In this document: piece by piece, positions 9,836 to 21,232 of the stretch
How the letters are laid out: every line of letters starts with the position of its first letter
How positions within the stretch are numbered: position 1 is the stretch's first letter
NCBI GenBank assembly: GCA_963971575.1
Contig: OZ020611.1
Span: 144,982,419 to 145,046,418, forward strand
Reading direction: 5' to 3'
Source: Liopterus haemorrhoidalis
Lineage: Eukaryota; Arthropoda; Insecta; Coleoptera; Dytiscidae
Length of the DNA: 64,000 nt
Translations under genes and position numbers: made by a program
The notes under the pieces: generated by a model
What the model was told of the DNA's origin: nothing
The model's input: only the letters and a program-made list of their open reading frames with translations
Database searches by the model: none

Positions 9836-11156
9836 AGTTGCATTCACACTTCCCTAATTATAATTATACTTATGATTTCGATTTATAATTAGAAGTTTGT
9901 TATATTACCTCCTACGTAACCATTCACACTAACGTACTTAAGTGTCTTAATTATAAGTATAATTTAAAAGTTTGCAAACTTCATGCTTATACTTATACTT
10001 ATGATTTACACTCAGCGAGAAAGGGACAGAAACTAACCTATAAGTGAATTTGAAATGTCAAAATAGATACGACATGCAAAAAACTATAATTATGAATCAT
10101 ATAACTGCCTAAATAATTCGTAGATGAGAAACTGTGACCATTTTAATATATTTAAAAAAGAAATAAGGTTAAAAACGTAGATGGTGGGTTCATGCAATAG
10201 TAATTTTTGTTTGTAACAACAGATGGTAGCATTTACTAATCATAATTATAATTTGGTATGTATGAATGCTCTCAAGTATAGGGGAAAAATTTTAAGATCG
10301 TAGCGCCACGCGGATTTTTTGAAACCATTTTAAATCAGATACCACTTGACATTTACTAGTAAATAATGGCGAAAAGTGTATCAAAAAACGACAAAAAATA
10401 AATAATTGTTTGGGATTTTCTGATTTTGTGAAGTGACATTACTTGTAAACATCTAAAATACTACATTTTGTGATCTGGTTTTAAGTTATGGCGGTTTTCC
10501 ATTGTCGATTATTTTAACTATATTGGGGGAAATAATAATTCCCGTGTTGTTTACCAAGGGATAGAAATCTACAATGCTGGGCATATAATATTGTGTGGAG
10601 TCACTGAAAAAAACAGAGAGTTCATAAAGATTTATGCATTATGCCTACAAACTTGTGCATTACAAACCCACACACAATAACAGGAATTTTCAAGATATGC
10701 GATAATAAATACAAAATTGAAAATATTTTTTGTAGTCACTATCATTAAAATGTAATGAGCAAACTTTGATATAAGGGCTCACTTTTTTCCAATTTTTAAA
10801 TGGTTTATCTAAACATCGCGTCGATTCCTAACCTCTTACTTTCCCAATTTTGTTTCGAACCGTACGGTGTCTGATATTAGTGGAAACAAATGAAACGATA
10901 TTTCCAGGTTTCTTCTTTTCAATGAATTGCACATAGGCACACAACAATATGTATTATACATTTTTCAATGATTATAATAAAACTTTAAAAACAAACTTCA
11001 TACAAAACCAATACAGAAAACGAAATGTTATCTGATGTACACAAGTTCATGAAACGCTCACCAGATGGTAGGGTGCTTAGCTGCAAATCCCTATAAATAT
11101 AATACTTGATTATAGTTATAAATTGTAAGTATAATTTGGTAACTGTGAATGCAGCT
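9836..11156. mobile_element. Harbinger-type non-autonomous element, TTA duplication
   Basis: The left end AGTTGCATTCACACTTCC and the right end AACTGTGAATGCAGCT are inverted repeats, flanked by TTA at 9833-9835 and 11157-11159. The subterminal regions carry repeated TTATAATTATACTTA-type blocks. A further end-like segment near 10220-10266 suggests a smaller copy fused to or nested in it. No transposase frame is seen. The 3-bp TTA target supports PIF/Harbinger. Confidence 0.6.
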
Positions 11157-11194
11157 TTAGTCTTAGTTTTTTGTCTTAAGCGTAATGAATCTTT

Positions 11195-11545
11195 AGCTCT
11201 GAAGATATATTGTTTGTGTTATTGTTTTATTTAAGTTCTTTTAACCAAATCTCTCTTTTTATATATAATACACAAATTTTAAAAATTAATGTTATTTTAA
11301 CTATTTCAAATTTCCCAATGTTCTGAATTTATGTCGTATAAATAACGTATGTGTATTATCTGCTTTGTTTATTTCAATATCTTATTAACCTTTTATATAT
11401 ATATAACCACTTTCTAACCCAGTTACTACGCCCATGCCCTAGTTGTAACTTAATTTAAATTTCCCGCTATACTGTAATTTGTCCTGTGTAAATCGTACTC
11501 GGTTCGCAGCGCTACCTACTTTTTTCTAATTTGAAATAGTGTAAA
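11195..11545 (-). repeat. Dispersed repeat D, uninterrupted copy
   Basis: This is the reverse complement of 3333-3635 plus 3936-4010 without the 298-bp MITE insertion. No coding capacity is seen. Confidence 0.65.
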
Positions 11546-11770
11546 GATATTTTGGTTACTTTTATAGTATATTACTAACTTTAAATGTCAATTAAAAATA
11601 TCTCTTACGCTGTAGAACCAACTTTATATTTATTGGTTACGATTATTATTAAGAAAGTGATATTTTTTATAATTTTTTAATACCAACATGATATAGGTAC
11701 AATTTCAAAGGTGCAAACTATTGAAATCAAAATTTCCTCTTAGTTTGTTTTTACACAAGTGAACAGCATA
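11546..11770 (-). mobile_element. MITE family B, 5'-truncated copy 4
   Basis: The right end (TTACACAAGTGAACAGCATA, with TA following at 11771-11772) and the body match family B copy 1. The other terminal repeat is missing where it abuts repeat D. It lies next to repeat D rather than inside it, unlike copy 1. Confidence 0.65.
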
Positions 11771-11939
11771 TATAAATTATCAAATTTGTTTTTCAACCTG
11801 AAAAATAAATTATCTATTAACAAATTTAAAGTGTTTCTATTATATAATATTATTACATACTGTGACGATGCATAAGGCTTCACCGAGCAGTGTAGCCCCT
11901 TGTAGCTAATGTTACACTGAGAAATAAGAACTACCAGTG

Positions 11940-12020
11940 AACGGCGTGGGCAAGCGATTAGCCGTCCGGCTTGTCAAGCCGGAATTCAGAGTTCGCCTCC
12001 TGGACGGGGGACCGATTTTA
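11940..12020 (+). repeat. Degenerate tRNA-Asp-like sequence or SINE head
   Basis: CCGGC-TTGTCAA-GCCGG forms a perfect five-pair anticodon arm with anticodon GTC (Asp). A D-arm-like GCAAGCGATTAGCC precedes it and a T-arm-like GAGTTCGCCTCC follows. Acceptor and T stems do not pair well, so it is unlikely to be a working tRNA gene. A poly-T/A stretch follows. Confidence 0.4.
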
Positions 12021-12600
12021 TTATTATTATTTTTTTTTTTTCTTATTTTAAGTTTATTTTTCTGTTTGCTTTATTGAAATTAAATTTTAATAATTTAGTA
12101 AACATTATTATTTAAAATTTTCAACCAAGAGCGATTGGTTTAATTTATGAAAGAAGATATAGTAAAGGAGACTTTAGTTGACAGATGACGGTTAATTAAA
12201 GCATATGGTTCAATTGGAGAGAACTATAGCAATAAATTTTCCATTTTTGAATAGAGCCATATCATTTGTTCACAGACAAAGCTAGAAATAGAGAAAGAGA
12301 TACAATTTGTTTCACTCATAGAGAAGGAAAGACTATTAGCGCCGCCCAGACCTGAATGCGCGCGTGTTTTTAAAGGGACATACGTTGAAATTACCATATT
12401 GTAATATAACAAAAAAGACAAAAAATATGAACGTACGTTACAGTAAGTATCCGAAATACGTTCTTGACATCTTACATAAAACTGTGTGAAATAGATATAT
12501 ATTTCTTTATTGGTTCTCAATCGATCAATCTGTCAAGTAAATTCTCCTTTACTATACCAGTTCTATTCTGGCATCACAGAACACATTATTTCTGATCTTT
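12021..12600. other. No gene recognised
   Basis: This is AT-rich sequence. The frames at 12224-12520 and 12510-12749 show no family resemblance, and the second runs into a repeat arm. Confidence 0.45.
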
Positions 12601-12608
12601 CATTATTA

Positions 12609-14575
12609 CACCCAATAACATTTCAGAACACCCTGGCAAAAGGTGTTGAAAGTGAGTTTCTGAAAATTACGTTTTCTTCCAACAACCTGCGCCCCTTTAA
12701 TGTTTCAGGACACGGAAATAAGGCAAGTATAAATGAGATATTTAAATAAAATGTTTAAAAACCCTGTGGCACAGAGGGATGTAAATTTGATCAGATTGGG
12801 ATTTGAACCCACGTCCCTATTAAATAGACAATTGTTTTATCACCAAGCTAAGTATCGTGGCTTCGTTATGATACCACCAGTTCATCACCCCTGTGCTCCG
12901 GGTTACATAGATACAGTAATGTCTACTGTATAATGAATTGTGTCCGGCGATTTGGTACCAGGAGACTAGGAATGCAAAGAGGTAGCTAAGGATTTTTAGG
13001 GATTATCTCGGGAACTTGATAGGTTGAAATTAGGGGTTGAAACTTATAAGGGTATATTACAAGTGTTCTACTATTTAGCTATACAGTCTGTTTCAAACGG
13101 TTAGGCGGAACTAAATGGGAATTTCGTTCTTTTAGGTTGTCACGAAAAGGGACCTTGCTTGGGTTATTTCATTTTTCACGTTGGAATGTCAAAATTTAAA
13201 GTTCCAACAATGAAACCATGGAAACGAATGACATATGTCAAACTTAAATTAATTTTCTTACATATTTTAATGACAAAAAAATAAATAAATGGGATATTTG
13301 TATTAATAATGACACAAAAAATCAAAATATAAAGAAAATGACATTTTAAAATGATATTAACCTTAACGAAAAATATTTGTTGCAAGTATGATTTACAGAG
13401 CTTAAACAAAACGGCTGAAAAGCATGATTTAAACGATGAAAGTAACTAGATTGCAAAATTTAGTTCCGCCTAACCGTTTGGAACAGACTTTATCATCCAC
13501 TTATTTTTTCGGATATTTTATTTGTCAACACTGTCCTAACACATTTCAAATCATCCGGTGATTTTCTACCAGAAGACTAGGAATGCAAAGAGGTAGCTAA
13601 GTGTTTTGAAGGATTATCTCAAGAACTACAAGGGCTGAAGCCTCCAGATTTGGCACGTCCCTTCACTAGGGCCTTTAGTATATTCTATAAAAATTTCATC
13701 CCTCTAACCCATAAGGGAGGCGTGAAGTGTCTTTTATAACTCGCAACCCTTAAGAATTAGATGGTTGGTTTTCGGTATATACTTACTAAAAGACCTTAGG
13801 ACCCTACAGCCTAAATGGGAGCCTTACAACCCTTATGGTTTTTGAGTTATTAATAAAATAAAATAAAAATTTCGCTCTAATATGTGACGTCACGGAACAT
13901 TATTAATTAAATATCTCATAAACTATAAGGGATGTAGGGCACCTTTGATGGTTGTAGGGTCTGTAGGTCATGATGTACCTACGTACCGAAAACCAAGCCT
14001 CTAACTCAAAAGGGTTGTGAGATATAAAAAGTACTTAATATCACCTCAACCTTAAGAATTAGGGGGATGAAATTTTAATAGCATATACTAAGGACCCTAT
14101 TGAAGAGCTGTGCCAAATCTGGGGGCCTTAGACCTTGTATTTCCCGAGATAATCCCTTAAAACCTTTAGCTATCTCTTTGCATTCCTAGTCTCCTGGTAC
14201 CAAATCACCGGACACAATTCATTTACTCGATTAAAACCGTGTTTCTTGTTTGAAGAACTAGCGAGTGGACATTACTGTATCTATGCAACCCGGAGCACAG
14301 GGGTGTTGAATTGGTGGTATCATAACGAAACAGCTTGGTGTTAAAACAACTGTCTATTCAATAGGGACGTGGGTTCAAATCCCAATCTGATCAAATTTAC
14401 ATCCCTCTGTGCTATAGGGTTATTAAACATTTTATTTAAATATGCCAGTCATACTTGCCTTATTTCCGTGTCCTGAAACATTAAAGGGGGCGCAGGTTGT
14501 TGGGAGAAAACGTAATTTTCAAAAACTCACTTTCAACACCTGTTGCTAGTGTGTCTTGAAATATTAACGGGTTTA
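12609..14575. repeat. Foldback structure with about 430-bp arms
   Basis: Left arm 12609-13035 and right arm 14108-14575 are diverged inverted copies, sharing for example GCATTCCTAGTCTCC and GTCCTGAAACATTAAAGG in opposite orientation. A third partial copy starts near 13550. Each arm holds a tRNA-like stretch with GGTTCAAATCC-type B-box sequence (14370-14380 on +, the mirror near 12800 on -) preceded by an AGCTTGGTG A-box-like block. A family A MITE sits in the loop. The small frames (12733-12933) lie in repeat sequence. Confidence 0.6.
13084..13490 (-). mobile_element. MITE family A, copy 2 (407 bp, TA duplication)
   Basis: The ends are CAGTCTGTTTCAAACGGTTA and TAACCGTTTGGAACAGACTT (last base mutated), with TA at 13082-13083 and 13491-13492. 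It has no insertion at the site occupied by family B in copy 1. Confidence 0.87.
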
Positions 14576-15730
14576 GGTTTTAAGAAGAAAACACAGTATT
14601 ATTTCTATATTTTTATTAATAGTTGAAGTGTAATATATAAATACATTTAAATATCTCATTTATAGTTAACTTATTTCAGTGCTTTTTCAGTATCTTGAAA
14701 CATTGAGGGAGGTGTAGGGTGTTGGAAGAAAACACAATATTAGTTCAATATTTTTATTAAGAATTAAAGTGTAATATACAAATAAATATACCTACATATG
14801 ACAAAATGTGGTACAATTTGTATATAAAAATACATAATGACATGACAATAATTTTAAAAACAGTATACTTAAATCTACCATTAGCTATAAATTTTTTGGG
14901 CAACCAGAAATAAAAACTACAGCAACTTTTCAATTACTCCCTTTAAATACATACAAAAAATGCATTTTATCAAAAACTAAAAGAGATAACATAAATCTCT
15001 TAGGGTTTTTGAAATAAGTTTGAATTTCTTCAATTGTTTTGGGGTACCAGTTTGCGAGTTAGATCCCTTTTTATAAATGAACATATCTCAAAAACTAAAC
15101 AAGATAAATACATTTTATGAGCATATCTGAAAAACCTCAACCTTATTTTATTAGTGGTGATTTTTTCAGATTTTTAGGAGTACCGAAAAAAGGACTAGAG
15201 CTCTTTTTGTGAACATGTGTTCGTTAAAAGTATTATTACTTTTAAATAAAAAAGCTAAAAATTTGGGATGATCTTTCTCTGAAGGACATGCCTAAGTCTA
15301 TTATTCATGATGTTTTTAATTTTTTTTAGGGGTACAATAACTACAGTCATTTTTCTACTGCCCCACTTTATGCTAATTTAGAATTGCATTTTTTTCAAAA
15401 TCTAAAAGTGGTAATAGAGATCTCATAAAATTTTGTAAAAGGGCACCTTTCAATCTATAAGTGTGAATTTTATCAATTTTTTTGGGGTACCATTCTCAGA
15501 GTTGGAGACCCTTTTACAAATGATCACACATCTCGAAAACTAAAAAAGATAAATCTAATTTGTAAAAATATATATAAAGATCATATCATTTTTTATTAAT
15601 AATGATTTTTTCAGATTTTTTAAGGTACCGGAAAAAGAGCTACAGCTATTTTTTCGAACATGTGTTCATTTAAACCATTTTTTTTTCATAAACTAGAAAA
15701 ATATAAAAATTTGAAAATCAAATATTTGAA
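14576..15730. repeat. Diverged tandem repeats next to the foldback
   Basis: Two roughly 130-bp units (14580-14660, 14705-14790) share AAGAAAACACA, AATATT and AAGTGTAATATA blocks with the end of the foldback arm. From 14890 to 15720, blocks with GGGGTACC, CAAAAACTAAAAGAGATAA and GAACATGTGTTCATT recur in diverged form. Nothing coding is seen. Confidence 0.5.
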
Positions 15731-15967
15731 AAGAATAAATGACACCTGGTAAATGGGGCCCTTACACCCTACACAAGAAATATATTCAACTACTATACCG
15801 CTAAATATTAAAATGTTAAATAAAAATATTAAATTATCAATTAATTAAATAAATAATAAACAAATATTAGGTATCGCCTAAGTGACGTTTCTGGTCCTAT
15901 TATCTCTGTATAAACACTTATTTTAATTATGACATGAGAGCTGAGTCAGCCCCTGAGCTGAGTGCAC

Positions 15968-16068
15968 TGGAGTGTGGAATGTTAATTCGGTAGCGGTGTC
16001 TGGGTATTGAACCCGAGTCTATGCTCCATAGATAACCGCCTTACAGAGCTACGGTACCTCTAGTACCT
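15968..16068 (-). repeat. tRNA-like sequence (SINE head or tRNA relic)
   Basis: On the minus strand, GGTACCG...CGCTACC can form six of seven acceptor pairs about 70 nt apart. TAGCTCTGTAAGGCGG resembles an A box and GGGTTCAATACCC a B box. The T arm is offset by about four nucleotides from a normal tRNA, so a functional gene is unlikely. Confidence 0.4.
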
Positions 16069-16204
16069 AAGTGTATTAAAAATATTGCATTAATAATATT
16101 AAATCCATGATGGTAGTGGGATTTGTTTTTCAATTTGCTTTTCTGTAAATTTGTTATAATGCGAGTTAATACACTTTTATTCTGGTGTACCTATATAAAA
16201 TCCC

Positions 16205-16790
16205 TGTCTCAGCGTTGAGGCAGCTTAGCGACTGCAACTCCCGAAAGAACTGCGTACTCCATACTTAATCAATCTGGACTTTCACTTTGGTCCATACTGG
16301 AACATACTGGTCTCTGTTGTCATAGAGACTGCAGAAACAATCTCTGTGGAGTGTGTTCAAGCCCCAACCAAGGGTGAATTATTACTAATCCTTGTCATGT
16401 TTAAAGTTACGTAATCTTTAAACGAGGAGTTTGTGGTCTCGATACGAGAGGTAAGGTGGGGACTGTTGGTATCGCAGAACCCAGAACACTCTGGGACCCA
16501 GAAATTCCGAATTTTCAGTACAACATCTATCTCTGGAATTTCTAGCAGAGTCCGTCTCCAAAATGAAAACTCAAATCTGTCTCGGGAATTTGAATCCAAG
16601 ACAGTTTTTAAGACGTTTACCCAAATTTGGTTTCGAAATTTGGATTCCAGAATTGGACCAGAGAAACAAAATATTTTATACACAAACGTTTAACTGCAAA
16701 GCCACGAAAATTCCAAAATAAAAATAACAAAAGCTTATTTACCTCTGTCGCAAAGTCTCCTAGAAATCGCTCTGTTTGTACGTTTCTAAC
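16205..16790 (+). repeat. Direct repeat G, copy 1
   Basis: It shares blocks with 16875-17670 in the same order: CTGCAACTCC, GAAAGAACTGCGTACT, AACAATCTCTGTGGAGTG, GGTAAGGTGGGGACTGTTGG, AATTTCTAGCA and TCTCCTAGAAATCGC. The copies could be duplicated LTRs or a tandemly duplicated element; no retroviral coding sequence lies between them. The frames here (16357-16683, 16433-16693) overlap antisense and look accidental. Confidence 0.6.
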
Positions 16791-16874
16791 TTCGTTCCAA
16801 CTTCATTTCATCCTTTTTTCAGCTTTATTCATCCGATGAATTTTTCAGTCCCCATATCTGCACAAAGGTATAAA

Positions 16875-17670
16875 TTTCTTATTTCAGCGTAGAGGTATTT
16901 TTTCATCTGCAACTCCTGAAAGAACTGCGTACTTCATACTCTATCAATCCAGAACTCGCTCCGGTCATCCCCCCTGTTTTCATAGAGACTGTAGAAACAA
17001 TCTCTGTGGAGTGCATTCAAAACCCCAACCGAGGGTGAATTATTACTAATCCGTGTCATGTTTAAAGTTACGTAATCTCTAAACGAGGAATTTGTGGTCT
17101 CAGTACGAGAGGTAAGGTGGGGACTGTTGGTATCGCAGAACCCAGAACACTCCGGGACCCAGAGAACTAGGCCCGAAAAGTTTGCCAGGTCAACCGCACA
17201 GGTAATGTGAAGAACCGGGAATACTGCAACAAATGAATGCTTTCGGCCCAACTGGAAGGGCTGATAGGTAGGTTATGAAGACGACCGTTTCCTCTGGTCA
17301 TATAAAGAGGCTGGTGACTATGTTTCCAATCACTTTTTGAAAATTTAATTGTAAGGTTGCCTTGCTCATACATATGAAAAAATCTTATTATTGAATTAAA
17401 ATCCGCATCTGTGTCTGAATTTTGAACCCAGCGTCTATCTCGGAATTTCTAGCAAAGTCCGTCTCCAAAATAAGAACTCAAATGTTTCTCGGAACTTTGA
17501 ACCCAAGACCGTTTTTGAGTTAATCTAAATTTGAATTACAGATTTGGACCAGAGAACCCGAGAAATCTACAGGCAACCGTCTAACTGCAAGGCCAAGGAA
17601 GTTCCAAAATAAAAATTACAAAAAGCTTGTTTACCTCTGTCGCAGAGTCTCCTAGAAATCGCCCAAATAA
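16875..17670 (+). repeat. Direct repeat G, copy 2 with an insertion
   Basis: It has the same block order as copy 1, but about 230 bp (roughly 17163-17400) is inserted after GGGACCCAGA. No target duplication could be defined for the insertion. Confidence 0.6.
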
Positions 17671-18228
17671 CAGTTAAATACGTTCATTGGAGACTGTAGT
17701 AGTATTTAATAAGAATATTCATTGGAACCAAAGATATATTTTCGATATTGATGACTTACTGGTATTGTACTGGTATTTTAATGTACTACTAGCCAGTGGC
17801 GGCTGAGACAGGGAGGCGCTGGGACAGTGACCTCCTAAACATTTTTAGTAAAAAAGCTAAATTTAATACTTTATTTATACTTCTTTAAAATTGCATTAAA
17901 GTAGCTAGATATATCTGCATATTTTTATTTTTATTATTTCTTATTCAAAGATTTGTCATATAAATGTTAGATTTAAAAAATTTAAATCAAGACAACAACG
18001 TTCTTCCGAGCGTTGTTGGACACACCACGGAGTGTCCCAAGATACAGCGTTGCCACATGCAATATCTAACGTTCTTATCTACATGTGTAGCAAAAATTTA
18101 CTAGGAACCGCAACAGCGGCGAAGGTTAGTGTTGTGTGTATTAGTGAATTACGGCCGGTGTCCCGTAGCTTAGTTCGGTCGTTGTGATTTGTGACAAGTA
18201 CTTAAACGTGAAAATGAATCGAATGAAG

Positions 18229-18277
18229 CACGTTAGTTTTATTAAAATATACTGTATATTTTAATAAAACTAACGTG
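18229..18277. repeat. Perfect 23-bp palindrome with 3-nt spacer
   Basis: The arm 18229-18251 (starting CACGTTAG, ending AAAATATA) is repeated exactly inverted at 18255-18277, separated by CTG. It begins 15 bp after an ATG at 18214. A short templated inversion or a structural element are both possible. Confidence 0.9.
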
Positions 18278-18959
18278 TTTAACTATGAAACAAAATTATT
18301 AATAAAAAATCAGCTGTGGCCACCACAGGACCGACCGCCATTATAAAGTACTTGTATAAAATATATTCTAGCAGCAGAGTAGAAATAACTCGGCCTAATA
18401 TTTTCTAACAGAGATATTATTTATCATGACCATGGAAACGTTACATATAAGTATGAAAAATTGAGACTTGGAAAAAATTTTACAAAAATTTACGACAAAT
18501 TTTTCGAAATTTTTCGTTTCATCAAAAAACATCTTAAATAAAAGTTATTAGTTATTGCATTTATAGCAACTTTTGTTAAATAATTTTTTTCGAAATATTT
18601 TTCTGTTGCTAAATATTCGCAAAAATTTTAAAATCGACACGAGTAAACTCCCATTTTTAGTCAACCGATTTTTACCAAAAGTTGATCAACTCGTGCCATT
18701 GATGGCAGAAGCTTAAATATGAAGTTTCATAAAAATAATTTTATCTGAATTTGCTCTACACGTGTACACAGACAGACAGGCGGACGGACGGACAGACGGA
18801 CGGACAGATGGACAGACGGACGGACAGACAGACCGACAGACATGCTAAAAATAGTCAAAACGTTATGTAGGTGGAGATCCATCGAAATCTCGAAATCGGT
18901 ATGATCACAATACCTCCCTTATTGGCGGTCGGTAAAAATATGGGTCCTCATCGGTCAAA

Positions 18960-19215
18960 ATTGAATATTTCCCAACAGGATAAAAATGGAAATAGAACAT
19001 TTAATAGAAAGTTTAGTGAAAAACAATATTTAAATACAAGTTGGTTGTGTGGAAGTGATAAATAATTTTTTTTTTTTTTGTTTCCTGTGTTTGATTTGTT
19101 CATCAGACGCATATGAAATAAAGACAGTAAATAGTGTTAAAGATATTAAACATTTCAAAGATAAAGTTCTTAAACATAATGTGTCTCATAAACATATGCA
19201 TTATCGGTCAAATTT
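18960..19215 (+). pseudogene. hAT transposase N-terminal fragment (TTF-type zinc finger)
   Basis: The translation around 19000-19215 reads RTFNRKFSEKQYL, then a broken stretch, then FCFLCLIC and VKDIKHFKDKVLKHNVSHKH. The spacing of the aromatic segment, the Cys pair and the His-rich end recalls the TTF finger of ZMYM-like hAT transposases. TAA stops near 19061 and a T run interrupt it. This is family-level resemblance by eye only. Confidence 0.45.
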
Positions 19216-19654
19216 GCCATGCTGGGATCGGTAAATATACGATTTCAACTTGATACTGCGCATAAACGTTCAATTAAAGAACATAACGAAAAGGTTAAAT
19301 CTAATATTTAAATACATGTGAATATGTGTAGGTATCTGCTTAATTAATCTACTATTATATTGTACAAGTGTTGGTATGTATGTTCTATTCAACTTCTGGT
19401 GTATCTTCATTTTTCCGGTAACGCGGAGACAGGAAAATGAACCGCCGTCTTATCCGGCTGATATTTTTTTAGTGCCAAGGCTTAATTTTATTTCGACAGG
19501 GGGTACTGACTAATTTTTATTGATAAAAATCATGCATTTTTTCCTCGAAACCGTGTCGAATCAAAGTCACCATTGATCGGCACGGACAGGTTTTATCAGA
19601 CGATAATTCAAAAATATTCTTAAATACAAGACGGCCGGTCCAGAATATTTACGA

Positions 19655-20280
19655 CGAGAATCAAAGTGTTAAATGGTAATAATGGTGCGAGATAATATTT
19701 TGAGGTATCAGAAAACATTTTTCAAAGAATGTGGGCCATTATTTGAGTATTTTGAGGCAAAAATATGCTTACAAGGTTTCAAAATGAGACAGTTGTCAAA
19801 TTGTTTGCATTTTAAAATGGGACGAGATTTCACATTTTGAACGTGTTTCTGGACAGAAGAATACTAATTAAGGATTTAAGGTGAAGTAACAATAAAGTTT
19901 AAGACATTTTCAGGTCGAATTTCCATAAAATAGTGTTAAAAAAGATTTATATATATTAAAAATTTCAGGGTTAATGAAAGTGTTAAGTGGTGATAATGGT
20001 TCAAGATAGCTTTTTTGACGTGCGAGATAATATTTTGAAGCATCGGAAAATATTTTTCAAAGGATCTTGGCCATAATTGGATCATTTTGAGACAAAAATA
20101 TGCTTACAAGATTTCAAAAGGTGACATCTGTCAAATTTTTTTCAATTTAATATGTGAACAGATTTCACATTTTGAACGTATTTCTTGACAGAAGAAAACT
20201 AATTAAGTATGTAAGGTGAATTAACGATAAAACTTAGGACTTTTACAGGGGGAATTTCCATAAAATAGTGTTAAAAAAAG
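19655..20280 (+). repeat. Two direct copies of a roughly 320-bp segment
   Basis: Copy 1 (about 19655-19945) and copy 2 (about 19975-20280) share AGTGTTAA, GCGAGATAATATTTTGA, AAAAATATGCTTACAAG, TTTCACATTTTGAACGT and TTCCATAAAATAGTGTTAAA in order. Both lie inside the hAT element. Confidence 0.8.
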
Positions 20281-20829
20281 ATGAGCGACGAGTTTTATAA
20301 TCGACAAGTGCGACAAAATGCCTTATTATATTAAAACCTATCGCAGTAAAACGAGTCGCGAAGCGACGAGTTTTAACAACGTAGGGGAGAAGACCGGCGT
20401 AGCCGGGCTGAGGCCCCTAGTAACCAAATATTTTATGTTTCTGACTACAAAGCATTGTCTTAATAATATTGCAATTTTAATAATAATAATAATAATAATA
20501 ATAGAAGTAATAACTACAAAAATGATAATAATAATATTGACCATAAATCTTAATAAAAGTGCCAGATTTGTCAGTTTTTCTAGTTGCAGAACATATTTTC
20601 AGGTATTTTTTATTTATTTACTTTTTTCTCGTATAACTATATTTTAATAGATATATATGGGAAAAAAAGTGTCCTCCCAAATATTTTACTCACCAGCCGC
20701 TACTGCTACTAGCAGACCCCGTTGCCAACAACGTTGGCAAACTGATATCGAATAAAAATCAATATAAGCAGGAATTAATTATTAAAATTTGCATGATTCT
20801 GCGTATATTAACAAAACAAAAACGTTTCT

Positions 20830-21232
20830 TGATTATACCTATGAAATCCTAAAAACCGCTTAATGCGTGTCGTTTAAAAATTAGTATCGGGCTTGATACG
20901 GCCCGCGGCCCATATACTGGATATCAATGTTATAGCTGTTTCTAATTATACCTAGTAAATCCTAAAAACCGCTTAATACGCGTCGTTTAAAAATTAGTAT
21001 CGGGCTGGATACGGCCCGCGGCCCATATACTGGACATCAATGGTATATCTGTTTCTGATTATACCTAGGAAATCCTAAAAAGCCGCTCAATGCATGTCGT
21101 TTAAAGTTTAAAAATTAGTATCGGGCTGGATACGGCCCGCGGGCCACATGCTGGACAACAGTGGTATAGCTGTTTCTGATTATACCTAGGAAATTCTAAA
21201 AAACGCTCAATGCATGTCGTTTAAAGTTTAAT
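20830..21232 (+). repeat. Minisatellite, about 118-bp unit, 3-4 copies
   Basis: Units share ATTATACCTAG, AAATCCTAAAAACCGCT, CGTTTAAA, TTAGTATCGGGCTGGATACG and GCCCGCGG. The later units gain an AAAGTTT segment. The array starts about 125 bp outside the hAT element's right end and is not part of it. Confidence 0.85.

Larger units (their letters stand above)
17794..20705 (+). mobile_element. hAT element with TTF-like finger relic, 8-bp duplication
   Basis: The ends CAGTGGCGGCTGA and CAGCCGCTACTG are imperfect inverted repeats, flanked by CTACTAGC at 17786-17793 and 20706-20713. The CAGTGGCGG start is typical of Tip100/ZMYM-type hATs. Inside are a 23-bp-arm palindrome (18229-18277), a purine-rich GACAGACGGACG run (about 18770-18840), a TTF-finger-like relic (18960-19215) and two copies of a roughly 320-bp segment. 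The transposase core is missing, so the copy cannot mobilise itself. Confidence 0.85.

Noticed and set aside
12733..12933. 66-residue frame
   Set aside because: It lies in a foldback arm with tRNA-like sequence; the inverted copy does not keep it open.
16357..16839. Overlapping sense and antisense open frames
   Set aside because: They lie in repeat G, share no known family and are not preserved in the second copy.
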